13,252 bases of DNA from Pseudomonadota bacterium (GTDB taxonomy: Bacteria > Pseudomonadota > Gammaproteobacteria > Steroidobacterales > Steroidobacteraceae), in the NCBI GenBank assembly GCA_023423065.1, contig JAFAGC010000084.1:1-13252 (forward strand). Direction: 5' to 3'. The notes under the pieces are model-generated. The model was not told the origin of the DNA. It worked only from the letters and a program-made list of their open reading frames with translations, and searched no databases. How positions within the stretch are numbered: the first letter of the stretch is position 1; each line of letters opens with the position of its first letter. Of this stretch, positions 7,246 to 13,252 are shown piece after piece. Position numbers and translations under genes: made by a program.

Positions 7246-8431
7246 GCGGAGACCTTTTGTATTTCAGTAAACGACGTCGCGCGGTCTCGAGCACCGCGAT
7301 GGGGTTGCGCAGCTCGTGCGAGCAGCGCGCGCCGGAAAAGTTGAGAACGGGACCGAGCTCGTCGGATGGGATACCGCTGAGCTTCGCGACCGCTGCCACG
7401 CGCTCGTCGCTCGGCATGCGGTCGTAGGCGGGCAGGTGGCGGAGCGCGGCATCGCGCAGCGCGCGCACCATCGCCGAGTGCAGCGCGACGCCGCCGCCAT
7501 GGCGCAGCGCGAACTGGCCGGTGCCGCGGATCTGTTCGGCCAGCGAGCGCCGCGCGCTTTCGGTGGGTGCGGTGAGCGGCCCGAAGCGCGCGACGGCTCG
7601 CCACAACGCGAGCGCGATCAGCGCGAGCAGCAGCAGCACCGCGGGTGCGCCGTAACGCCAGATCAGCTCGAGGATCGACGTCTGTTCTTCCTCGCTCAGG
7701 AACAGCACCGTGTCGCCGCGATCCAGCTGCGCCGCCCTCACGAACAACCGGGCGTTGTCGCCTTCGAGCAGATCGCGATAACGAAATGGTTGGGCGTTGA
7801 TGACGGTCGCGCTGCCGCGACCGACGGCCGTGCGCAGCACGTGGATGTATTCGCCCTCGCGCAGCGCCCAGAGGACCTTGCGCCGGGTCTCGAGGGCGCG
7901 GGAATGATCGACGTTGCAGACCTTGAATTCCCGCTCCGTGCCATCCTCGACGAGCCGGTCGCACTCGCGCTTGAAGAGGCCCGACAGGAGTGGTTGCTCC
8001 GATTCGCTCAGGGATTCGGCCAAGTCCTCGTCTTCGACTTCGTCGTCGTCATCGTAGGTCGTCGGCTTGTCGATGCCGCTCCACTTCGCGAACTGGTCGT
8101 AGTCGCCGAGGAACGAACCGTCGACCACCAGTCGGCCGCCGCCCTCGACCCATTCCTGGATTCTCTGCCGGCGGGAGTCGATCAGCGTCCAGTTCCAGTT
8201 CGACAACACGATCACGCCGTCCGGATCGGGGGAAGTAAAGATGTGTTCCCGGCGCGCTTCGGCGCCGAGCCGCTCGGATAGTTTGATCGCGGCGTAGTAC
8301 GGGTTGGTCAGCGCCTCGCCCTTGAGCGGCATCGGCACCTTCTCTTCCTTGAATTTCAGCTTTGTCGCCAGCGCCACGAGTGGCACGATGACGATCAGCG
8401 CGATCAGGATCTTGACGATGGGTCCTTTCAT
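7235..8431 (-). CDS. DUF4350 domain membrane protein
   Basis: A 398-residue protein with an N-terminal membrane anchor or signal anchor (about 6-23), a DUF4350-like domain (about 40-250; GGGRLVVDG at 97-105 and the NPYYAAIKL segment typical of the family), a second membrane segment (about 260-281) and a cytosolic helical tail to the end. The middle domain should face the periplasm. A strongly acidic insert lies at about 127-145 (YDDDDEVEDEDL and following Ser/Glu). The ATG overlaps the stop of the DUF4129 gene as ATGA, and its own stop overlaps moxR by 11 nt. DUF4350 folds resemble glutamine-amidotransferase-like sensor domains without catalytic residues (family knowledge), and the proteins occur in MoxR-DUF58-DUF4129 clusters. 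Role inferred: membrane component of the MoxR-linked assembly. The frame extends upstream to 8974 but that part is a shadow of the DUF4129 gene. Confidence 0.9.
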   Translation of the reverse strand: MKGPIVKILIALIVIVPLVALATKLKFKEEKVPMPLKGEALTNPYYAAIKLSERLGAEARREHIFTSPDPDGVIVLSNWNWTLIDSRRQRIQEWVEGGGRLVVDGSFLGDYDQFAKWSGIDKPTTYDDDDEVEDEDLAESLSESEQPLLSGLFKRECDRLVEDGTEREFKVCNVDHSRALETRRKVLWALREGEYIHVLRTAVGRGSATVINAQPFRYRDLLEGDNARLFVRAAQLDRGDTVLFLSEEEQTSILELIWRYGAPAVLLLLALIALALWRAVARFGPLTAPTESARRSLAEQIRGTGQFALRHGGGVALHSAMVRALRDAALRHLPAYDRMPSDERVAAVAKLSGIPSDELGPVLNFSGARCSHELRNPIAVLETARRRLLKYKRSPHGN

Positions 8432-9240
8432 CCGGCGGCTTCCGCCGGTTGCGATCCGGGCGCCGCGGCCGAATCGGCCGAATCGAGATGCTGGGAGAAT
8501 CCCGCGCACAGCGCGTACACGTCGGCCGTGTCGGCCTGGATGCCGCCGTAGATCGCGCGTTGCCAGGTGCGCACGAGCCGGGTCGCATAGCCGACGCGGG
8601 TGGCATCGAGCTTGCGCGCGGCGAGGGTCAGGCAATCGCCTTCGGTGCTCGAATCGCGGATCGGGACTTCGTGGACGTGCGCCAGGCGCGACAGCATTCC
8701 GCGATACAGCAACGCGAGCGCGGCGCGATGCTCGCCGCGGTCCCACAATTCGCGTGCCGTCGCGCCGATGTCGGGCGGCAGGCTCTCCGGCCGTATGTCG
8801 AGATCCTGCACGTGCGTCGGCGCCACGAACCGGGTGCCGCGGCCGAAGCCGTCGCGGCCGCTCGCGAAGATCCGGAAGAGGAAGGTCGCGAGCAGCCCGA
8901 CGAGGACCGCGATCAGGATCCACATGAGCACGCGCGATGCCTGCCCGATCCACATGAACAGGTCGCCTAACCACTCGAGCCAGCCCGGCAAGTCGGTGTT
9001 CCTGCGCTCCTTTTTCTCATCGGGATCCGGGTCCCAGTCGAGCGTGCGGACCGTGCGCTCCGCGGAGAGATTCGGATCCTTCCTGACGTCCTCGAGCGCG
9101 CGTTCGACCTCGGCGTCGGGTATCGGGGCAGGCGGGGCGGCGGGCTCCTGCGCGAATGCGGGAATCGCGAACCACAACGCGGCGAACGCGAGCAGGGGCC
9201 GCAGTCCGCGCGACCGGCGCCAGTCAGTCGGCGAACGCAC
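8428..9240 (-). CDS. DUF4129 domain protein with signal peptide
   Basis: A 270-residue protein with a signal peptide (RR near the N-terminus, hydrophobic 14-29, cleavage likely after AFA at 30), a Pro-rich and charged periplasmic stretch, one membrane segment at about 104-123, and a cytosolic C-terminal DUF4129 domain at about 165-252 (GEHRAALALLYRGMLSRL, then STEGDCL). DUF4129 has a TPR-like helical appearance and is nearly always found with MoxR/DUF58 genes. It starts with GTG at 9238-9240, supported by AGGAG 7 nt upstream; no ATG fits. Start and stop both overlap neighbours (17 nt with the upstream membrane-protein gene, 4 nt ATGA with DUF4350). The Ala/Ser-rich end (253-270) is low complexity. 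Domain family is clear; molecular function is not known. Confidence 0.9.
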   Translation of the reverse strand: MRSPTDWRRSRGLRPLLAFAALWFAIPAFAQEPAAPPAPIPDAEVERALEDVRKDPNLSAERTVRTLDWDPDPDEKKERRNTDLPGWLEWLGDLFMWIGQASRVLMWILIAVLVGLLATFLFRIFASGRDGFGRGTRFVAPTHVQDLDIRPESLPPDIGATARELWDRGEHRAALALLYRGMLSRLAHVHEVPIRDSSTEGDCLTLAARKLDATRVGYATRLVRTWQRAIYGGIQADTADVYALCAGFSQHLDSADSAAAPGSQPAEAAG

Positions 9241-9958
9241 GGCGAAACTCCTGCTCGATGTCCCAGGCCTCGAGCTCGGCGCGACGATTCAGGTACATGC
9301 CGAAGCCGGCGGCGACGTAGAAGGGCTCGAGGAACAACACGGTCAGGAAGTAGGCGATGGACACCGCGAGCTGGGCGAAGCGCGTGGCCTCATCGCTGAA
9401 CAGGGCCGTGAGCTGGAGGTCCTCGCCGGGTGGCGTGAACCAATACAGCATCGACAGGGCCGCGAAGGTCAGCCCGGTTTCCGCCCAGAAGAAAGCCTTG
9501 GTCACCATGAACGCGGAGCCGCCGTACCTGCGCCGCAGCTGCGCGATTCGCCCGCGCATCTGGAAGAACGGCAACCCCTCGAGCTGATAGACCGGCTGCG
9601 TGAACGAACGCCAGGGAGAGAGCCTGCGCCACGTCCAGGTGACGAAGAACTGGCGCCACAAGACCGCGCGTTGCTCGCGCCACAGGTCGCGGACCGTCGT
9701 GGATTGGCCGAACGCGGCGCGCGCCAGCACGAACAGCACCACCCGGTCGAGCCACGGTTTCGACCACCACAACACGAGCCACGGGAGCCACGGCGCGATT
9801 TCGAACAGGGACATCGCGACCAGGCCGGTGGGCACCGCGACGAGTAGATAGCAGGCGTACACGGAGCGCGCGGTCTCCTGGCACAGGCGCACGCCGAGAT
9901 CGGCGGCCTCGTGTGCCGCGCGCGGCCGCATCTGCAGCGACAGCGTGTCAATCCGCAC
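9224..9958 (-). CDS. Polytopic membrane protein of unknown function, MoxR cluster
   Basis: A 244-residue membrane protein I cannot assign to a named domain. Hydrophobic segments are at about 34-52, 56-78, 148-173 and 195-220, with an Arg/Trp-rich loop (85-145) between the second and third. The ending EPFYVAAGFGMYLNRRAELE followed by AWDIEQEFRR (211-240) resembles the C-terminus of membrane proteins encoded beside DUF4129 genes in other Gammaproteobacteria, from memory. It starts with GTG at 9956-9958, overlapping the SpoIIM gene by 11 nt; an ATG at 9931 is the alternative and neither has a strong ribosome binding site. Its end overlaps the DUF4129 start by 17 nt. Position suggests a structural subunit of the MoxR-linked membrane assembly (inference). 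Confidence 0.85.
   Translation of the reverse strand: MRIDTLSLQMRPRAAHEAADLGVRLCQETARSVYACYLLVAVPTGLVAMSLFEIAPWLPWLVLWWSKPWLDRVVLFVLARAAFGQSTTVRDLWREQRAVLWRQFFVTWTWRRLSPWRSFTQPVYQLEGLPFFQMRGRIAQLRRRYGGSAFMVTKAFFWAETGLTFAALSMLYWFTPPGEDLQLTALFSDEATRFAQLAVSIAYFLTVLFLEPFYVAAGFGMYLNRRAELEAWDIEQEFRRAFAD
9248..9252 (-). promoter_or_regulatory. RBS that decides the GTG start of the DUF4129 gene
   Basis: AGGAG on the minus strand lies 7 nt before the GTG at 9238-9240, inside the end of the upstream gene. It supports a GTG start giving an intact signal peptide with an AFA cleavage site. Confidence 0.7.
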
Positions 9959-10928
9959 GGCGGCCCTGCAGCGTGAAATAGGAGATCACCGCGATCCAGC
10001 AGGCGGCCGCGACGCTGTACTTCAGGACATTCGGCAGCCAGCGGGCCGACGACCAGAACGCTTCGATCGCGGCCGCGATGAAAAACATCACCGCGAAGCC
10101 GTATACGATGATCATGCACTCGCGCGCGGCGAGTACGAGACTCTGCAAGCGCGTGTTGCGTCCGGGCGCGACGATCGAATGTCCGAGCCGCAGTCCCGCC
10201 GCACCCGCCAGGACGATGGCGGTGAGCTCGAAGGCCCCGTGCGTCACCACGAACGAGTAGAACGTTTCGGAAAAGCCGCGCTCGGTGAGATATCCGGCGA
10301 TCGCGCCGATGTGCACCCCGTTGAACACGAGGAAGAACATGCTGCCCAGTCCCGCGAACAGTCCGCCGGCGAAGCACTGGAAGCCGATGCCCGTGTTGCG
10401 AAAGATATAGGTGCCGAACATGTACCAGTCGGTGTCGGCGCCGCGAACGTTGCCGATGGACTCGGCGGATTCCGAATACATCTGCTCGAACATCGCCGCG
10501 GTGGCGGCGTCGGTCACCGACAGGATCAGGTCGGGCCGCAGGTACACGAGGACGCCCATGATCAGCATCGGCAGCCCGAGCAGCGCGGCCGAGAGCCACA
10601 CGTAGCCGGAGTGCGCGCGCACCGCGCGCGGAAAATCGACCAGGAATGCGCGCCGGATGCGCGCCAGCCCGAACTCGCGCCGCTGGTAGATCACCTGGTG
10701 AGCTTCGCTCGTGAGCTTGTCGAGCCGGTCGAGCAGGTAGCGCGGATAGGAGCGGGCGCGGGCGAGAGCCAGGTGCTCGCAGGCTCGCCGGTACAGGGCC
10801 GCGACGCGCTCGCCCTGGATCGGGCTCGCGCCGCGCGAAAACCGCTTGCCGCGCAGGATCAGCTTCACCTGGGACTCGAGCTCCGTCCATTCCGCCTGGT
10901 AGAGGCTCTCGAACTGCAGCGGTGTCAT
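9948..10928 (-). CDS. SpoIIM / DUF95 family integral membrane protein
   Basis: A 326-residue protein of the SpoIIM (DUF95) family. The N-terminal 100 residues are cytosolic and helical, with many Arg and Leu. Membrane helices follow at about 108-130, 183-212, 225-248, 270-290 and 302-320. The family signature is present: FRNTGIGF near 176-183, FNGVHIGAI at 202-210 and THGAFELTAIVLAGAAGLRL at 229-248. The founding member acts in Bacillus sporulation, but this family is widespread in non-sporulating bacteria and there usually sits beside RDD, DUF4129 and MoxR genes, so no sporulation role is implied. The ATG at 10928 forms an ATGA overlap with the RDD stop; a second ATG at 10949 is possible. 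The gene overlaps the next by 11 nt. Likely role: multi-pass core of the membrane complex (inference). Confidence 0.92.
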   Translation of the reverse strand: MTPLQFESLYQAEWTELESQVKLILRGKRFSRGASPIQGERVAALYRRACEHLALARARSYPRYLLDRLDKLTSEAHQVIYQRREFGLARIRRAFLVDFPRAVRAHSGYVWLSAALLGLPMLIMGVLVYLRPDLILSVTDAATAAMFEQMYSESAESIGNVRGADTDWYMFGTYIFRNTGIGFQCFAGGLFAGLGSMFFLVFNGVHIGAIAGYLTERGFSETFYSFVVTHGAFELTAIVLAGAAGLRLGHSIVAPGRNTRLQSLVLAARECMIIVYGFAVMFFIAAAIEAFWSSARWLPNVLKYSVAAACWIAVISYFTLQGRRAD

Positions 10929-11617
10929 GCGCGCCTGCCTAACAACCATTGCGCGACGCCGAGCACGCGTCGGGTCACCTCGGACTCGGAGCGCGGCTCG
11001 TTGCCCTGGATGGGCGCGGCGATGGCCGCGAGTTCGTCGAGACGTTCGATCGTGAGCGTCGGCGCGCGCGCGGCCAGCGCGATGACCGCGGCCTGGTCGC
11101 GCGGCGCGATCGGGCGCACCGGGGCGAGCGGAGCGACCATGTCGAGCGTGGCCTTCGGCGCCGGGCGGCGCTCGTGCACGACGAGCGTGGCCGCGGCGAT
11201 GTCGCCCAGGCGTTTGCCGTCCTTGCGCAGCAGCATGCTCAGGATCCCGAAGCCGAACGCGGCGGGCAGGAAATCCGCCACGCGCAGCAGGTTGCGCGTG
11301 ATCGATGCGGCCGGCGTGATCGGCAGGCCATTGTCCATGACGACCTTGAGGCCCATCGCGCGTTTGCCGGGCGTCGCGCCGTTGCGGCCGAGCTCGAAGA
11401 CGACCGGGTAGAACCACATGAGCAGGAAGATCAGGATCAGCCAGAAACCCATGCCGACGCCGCCGAGCAGCAACGCCACGAACGCGCTCCCGTAGTAGAT
11501 GGCGAGGATGATCAGTTCGTCGATGAGGAATGCGCAGAAGCGCGCGGAGATTCCGGCCGGGCGCAGCTCCAGCAGAATTCCCTCGGGTGTTTCAGCCGCG
11601 ACGATCGAATCGAGCAC
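10925..11617 (-). CDS. RDD family membrane protein
   Basis: A 230-residue RDD-family protein, first gene of the operon. The segment ETPEGILLELRPAG leads to the family Arg (26, ARFCAFLIDE) and Asp (33). Membrane helices are at about 27-51 and 57-75, then the conserved TPGKRAMGLKVV loop (82-93), RVADFLP (112-118) and the closing LRKDGKRLGDIAAATLVV (130-147). Residues 148-230 are a poorly conserved cytosolic tail. RDD proteins are small membrane proteins of uncertain function; some have been linked to ion transport. The GTG at 11615-11617 is chosen because it gives the usual RDD N-terminus and has AGG just before it. The frame is open to 11692, but that would add an atypical N-terminus over the divergent promoter region. 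The stop overlaps the SpoIIM start (ATGA). Confidence 0.9.
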   Translation of the reverse strand: MLDSIVAAETPEGILLELRPAGISARFCAFLIDELIILAIYYGSAFVALLLGGVGMGFWLILIFLLMWFYPVVFELGRNGATPGKRAMGLKVVMDNGLPITPAASITRNLLRVADFLPAAFGFGILSMLLRKDGKRLGDIAAATLVVHERRPAPKATLDMVAPLAPVRPIAPRDQAAVIALAARAPTLTIERLDELAAIAAPIQGNEPRSESEVTRRVLGVAQWLLGRRA

Positions 11618-11633
11618 GAGACCTGTGGTTGTA

Positions 11634-11662
11634 ATTGTCCGACCCCGCCGATTCTCGCCTAA
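11634..11662 (-). promoter_or_regulatory. Weak promoter candidate for the operon
   Basis: On the minus strand GACAAT (11634-11639) resembles a -10 box (4 of 6) and TTAGGC (11657-11662) lies exactly 17 nt upstream as a poor -35. It would leave a very short leader before the GTG at 11617. Only composition and spacing support it. Confidence 0.25.
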
Positions 11663-11689
11663 CCACGGAGCAATTGTCGCCTCGCGCGC

Positions 11690-11712
11690 CACATTTTGCG
11701 TTGACCAATGTG
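11690..11712. repeat. Dyad in the divergent intergenic region, possible operator
   Basis: CACATT (11690-11695) and AATGTG (11707-11712) form a perfect 6-bp inverted repeat with an 11-nt spacer. A TTGACC (plus strand, 11701-11706), similar to a -35 box, lies inside it, so a protein bound there could block transcription toward the methyltransferase gene. No good -10 is found at 16-18 nt spacing, which weakens the promoter reading. No regulator gene adjoins. Confidence 0.35.
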
Positions 11713-11735
11713 ACGAGGCCGGCCAGCATTGTCAT

Positions 11736-11758
11736 GCGGGGGCTTTCCCGCGGGAGCC
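11736..11758 (+). other. Overlapping hairpins in the methyltransferase leader
   Basis: GCGGG-GGCTTT-CCCGC (11736-11751) is a perfect 5-bp stem. GGCT (11741-11744) can instead pair with AGCC (11755-11758) around the self-complementary CCCGCGGG. The two folds share bases and exclude each other. They lie about 12 nt before the ribosome binding site at 11770. This may be chance in GC-rich DNA. Confidence 0.25.
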
Positions 11759-11769
11759 TGCGCGTGTCC

Positions 11770-11773
11770 GGAG
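11770..11773 (+). promoter_or_regulatory. RBS that decides the methyltransferase start
   Basis: GGAG lies 5 nt before the ATG at 11779-11781. Upstream in-frame ATGs (from 11635) lack such a site and would extend the protein through the intergenic dyad. Starting at 11779 puts the zinc-ribbon cysteines at residues 8-28. Confidence 0.65.
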
Positions 11774-11778
11774 CAGAA

Positions 11779-13140
11779 ATGTTGACGAGTGTCCTTGCGT
11801 GTCCGCGCTGCCGGCGTGGACGGCTCGCGCTCGAGCGGGCCGGCTGGATGTGCTCGGCGTGCAGCAGCGGTTATCCCGTCATCGGCGAGATTCCCTGGTT
11901 GTTTCCGGATCCTCGCCTGGCGCTCGCCGACTGGCGCGCCCGCCTCGTATTGCTGACGCAGCATCTCGGTTCCGAGGCGGCCGCGATGCGCGCGGGAGCG
12001 ACCGCGGAGCTGCCGGGCGCGACTCGCCGGCGACTCGAGAGGGTCGCGGCGGCCTACGAGGACCAGGTCGTCCGCCTGCGCGCGCTGCTCGCGCCGCTCG
12101 GCATCGACGCGTCCGGCACGCCGGAGCCGGTCCACCACGCGCTCGGCACGCGGCTGCCCATCGAGCAGGGCCTCACTAACTACTACGTGAACCTGCACCG
12201 CGACTGGTCGTGGGGCGAGGAGGAGAACGCGGCGGCGCTGGCCGAGATCGGCGCGGTGCTCGATGGCGGGTTGGCGGGGCTGGGAATCACGCTGGTCCAG
12301 GGCGCGGGCGCCGGGCGGCTCGCCTACGACCTGCACGCCGCGGGCGGAGCGCCTCTGACCGTGGCCACCGACTTCAATCCACTGCTGCTGTTCGCCGCGC
12401 GCGAGTTGTACGCGGGACGCGAAGTGGAGCTGTACGAATTACCGATCGCGCCGCGCCGGATCGAGGATCACGCGGTGCTGCGGCGACTGACGTCCCCCGG
12501 CCCGGCCCGCGACGGGCTCGTGCTCGTGGGCGCGGATGCGCTGGAGGCGCCGTTCGCGGACGGCGTCTTCGATACGGTCGTGACGCCGTGGTTCATCGAC
12601 ATCGTCGGCGAACCCTTCGCGCGCGTGGCGGCGCGCATCAACCTGCTGCTCAAGCCGGGCGGACGCTGGATCAACACGGGCTCGCTCGCGTTCGCGCGCG
12701 CCCCGCACGCCGAACGCATCGGACTCGAAGAGGCCCTCGAGATGTTGCCGGCCGCCGGCTTCGGCTCGGCACGCGTGCGCGAAACGACCGTGCCCTACAT
12801 GCGCTCGCCCGCCAGCCGCCACTCGCGACTCGAGCAGGTCGTGACCTGGATGACGGAAAAAGTCGCACCCGCGCCCGAATCGCCACGGGCTCGCGTACTC
12901 CCCGACTGGCTACTCGATCCCACGCAGCCGATCCCGAAGACGCGCGCCTTCGAGATGCAACAGGTCTCGAGCCGCGTGCACGCCTTCCTGCTCGCGATGA
13001 TCAACGGCGAACGCTCGATGCGCGACATGGCGCGCATGCTCGTCGAGCAACGCCTCATGGGCGCCGACGAGGCGGAGTCTCAGTTGAAGATCTTCCTCAC
13101 GAAACTCCACGAAGAATCCGATACCCGCACCACGTTCTAG
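11779..13140 (+). CDS. Zinc ribbon plus N2227/CARNMT1-like methyltransferase plus PqqD-like fusion
   Basis: A 453-residue, apparently cytosolic protein in three parts. Residues 8-28 carry a Trm112-like four-cysteine zinc ribbon (CPRC and CSAC), followed by PVIGEIPWL. The SAM-binding core spans about 135-345: RDWSW (141-145), motif I LVQGAGAGRLAYDL (172-185), acidic ATDFN (196-200), GADALEAPF (251-259), then FDTVVTPWFIDIV (264-276) and LLKPGGRWINTG (290-301). These blocks follow, in order, the blocks of eukaryotic carnosine N-methyltransferase (RDWS, PGAGLGRL, TCFFIDTA, LKPGGIWINLGP), so N2227-like is the best family call. Residues about 385-446 form a helical segment resembling PqqD-type winged helices, often peptide-recognition domains. 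The substrate is unknown; carnosine itself is unlikely to be proven from sequence. Divergent from the MoxR operon, with no adjacent peptide-precursor or radical-SAM gene in the window. Fold and SAM use are confident; the C-terminal call is tentative. Confidence 0.88.
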   Translation: MLTSVLACPRCRRGRLALERAGWMCSACSSGYPVIGEIPWLFPDPRLALADWRARLVLLTQHLGSEAAAMRAGATAELPGATRRRLERVAAAYEDQVVRLRALLAPLGIDASGTPEPVHHALGTRLPIEQGLTNYYVNLHRDWSWGEEENAAALAEIGAVLDGGLAGLGITLVQGAGAGRLAYDLHAAGGAPLTVATDFNPLLLFAARELYAGREVELYELPIAPRRIEDHAVLRRLTSPGPARDGLVLVGADALEAPFADGVFDTVVTPWFIDIVGEPFARVAARINLLLKPGGRWINTGSLAFARAPHAERIGLEEALEMLPAAGFGSARVRETTVPYMRSPASRHSRLEQVVTWMTEKVAPAPESPRARVLPDWLLDPTQPIPKTRAFEMQQVSSRVHAFLLAMINGERSMRDMARMLVEQRLMGADEAESQLKIFLTKLHEESDTRTTF

Positions 13141-13252
13141 CTAATGGGGACATTCCTCGTTTCCTAGCAAAAGGGGACAGACCTGATCGGCGAGTATGCC
13201 GTCCACGCAGGCGCTGGTAATTGCCGGGACTCGTCGGCCCCTCATCGAGGTC
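13141..13252. other. Non-coding end of window
   Basis: No gene is supported in these 112 nt. The first 40 nt hold the GGGGACA repeat pair. The remainder shows no open frame of useful length with a start and ribosome binding site. A gene end reaching in from outside the window cannot be excluded. Confidence 0.4.
13146..13180 (+). repeat. GGGGACA direct repeat pair, REP-like
   Basis: GGGGACA occurs at 13146-13152 and again at 13173-13179, 27 nt apart, immediately after the methyltransferase stop. GGGGACAGACC-type words are common in intergenic REP-like repeats associated with RAYT-type transposases in high-GC Gammaproteobacteria (from memory). No transposase is visible here and no inverted partner GTCTGTCCCC lies in the window, so this may be one arm or a remnant. 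Confidence 0.4.

Noticed and set aside
7290..7360. SHELRNPI in the DUF4350 protein resembles a histidine-kinase H-box
   Set aside because: It sits near the C-terminus with no ATPase domain after it. The helix fits the usual DUF4350 tail pattern, so the resemblance is likely chance.
9948..10928. Sporulation function for the SpoIIM-like gene
   Set aside because: The family is common in non-sporulating bacteria next to RDD and MoxR genes, and no other sporulation gene is present in the window.
8963..11666. Twelve-base word TCGCCTAACCAC at 8963-8974 and 11655-11666, and GCCTAAC at 813 and 10937
   Set aside because: Repeats of this length are expected by chance in 13 kb, and one copy is inside the DUF4129 coding region. 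No consistent position relative to genes.
12210..13220. 336-codon plus-strand frame overlapping the methyltransferase
   Set aside because: Composition is Arg/Ala/Gly-rich without motifs; it is a frame shadow of the methyltransferase gene.

Overview
The window is GC-rich, densely coding bacterial DNA. The gene set fits a high-GC Gammaproteobacterium in the Xanthomonadales / Nevskiales / Steroidobacteraceae neighbourhood: a MoxR-DUF58-DUF4129-DUF4350 envelope cluster with SpoIIM and RDD membrane proteins, and GGGGACA-type repeats next to a gene end. This placement is inference from gene content and composition; no rRNA or other phylogenetic marker is present. I see no tRNA, rRNA, CRISPR, integrase or transposase gene.

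Layout. Nine genes read leftward (minus strand) from about 11.6 kb to 0.05 kb, and one reads rightward from 11.8 to 13.1 kb. Leftward, in transcription order: RDD membrane protein, SpoIIM/DUF95 membrane protein, polytopic membrane protein of unknown function, DUF4129 protein, DUF4350 protein, MoxR AAA+ ATPase and DUF58 protein. All six junctions in this block overlap (4, 11, 17, 4, 11 and 1 nt), so it is almost certainly one translationally coupled operon. After a 237-nt gap with several hairpins comes a very large (about 1273 aa) M48-type membrane metallopeptidase with long C-terminal extensions. After a further 125-nt gap with a perfect palindrome and a strong hairpin comes a small secreted TPR-like protein.

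The rightward gene encodes a three-part protein: an N-terminal four-cysteine zinc ribbon, a methyltransferase core strongly resembling the carnosine N-methyltransferase (N2227/CARNMT1) family, and a C-terminal PqqD-like segment. It is divergent from the operon across about 160 nt containing a dyad and weak promoter-like elements. A GGGGACA direct-repeat pair lies just after its stop.

How the genes may work together. MoxR ATPases with DUF58 partners are thought to act as chaperone or maturation machines at the cell envelope. The DUF4129, DUF4350, SpoIIM, RDD and unknown membrane proteins would form a membrane assembly on which MoxR acts. The M48 peptidase and the secreted TPR-like protein may be linked to quality control or processing at the same membrane. 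The component families are known and the cluster recurs in many bacteria, but its function is poorly described. No VWA (BatA/BatB-like) gene is visible. The parts most worth following up are the giant M48 fusion, the CARNMT-like fusion, and the two structured gaps around the peptidase gene.
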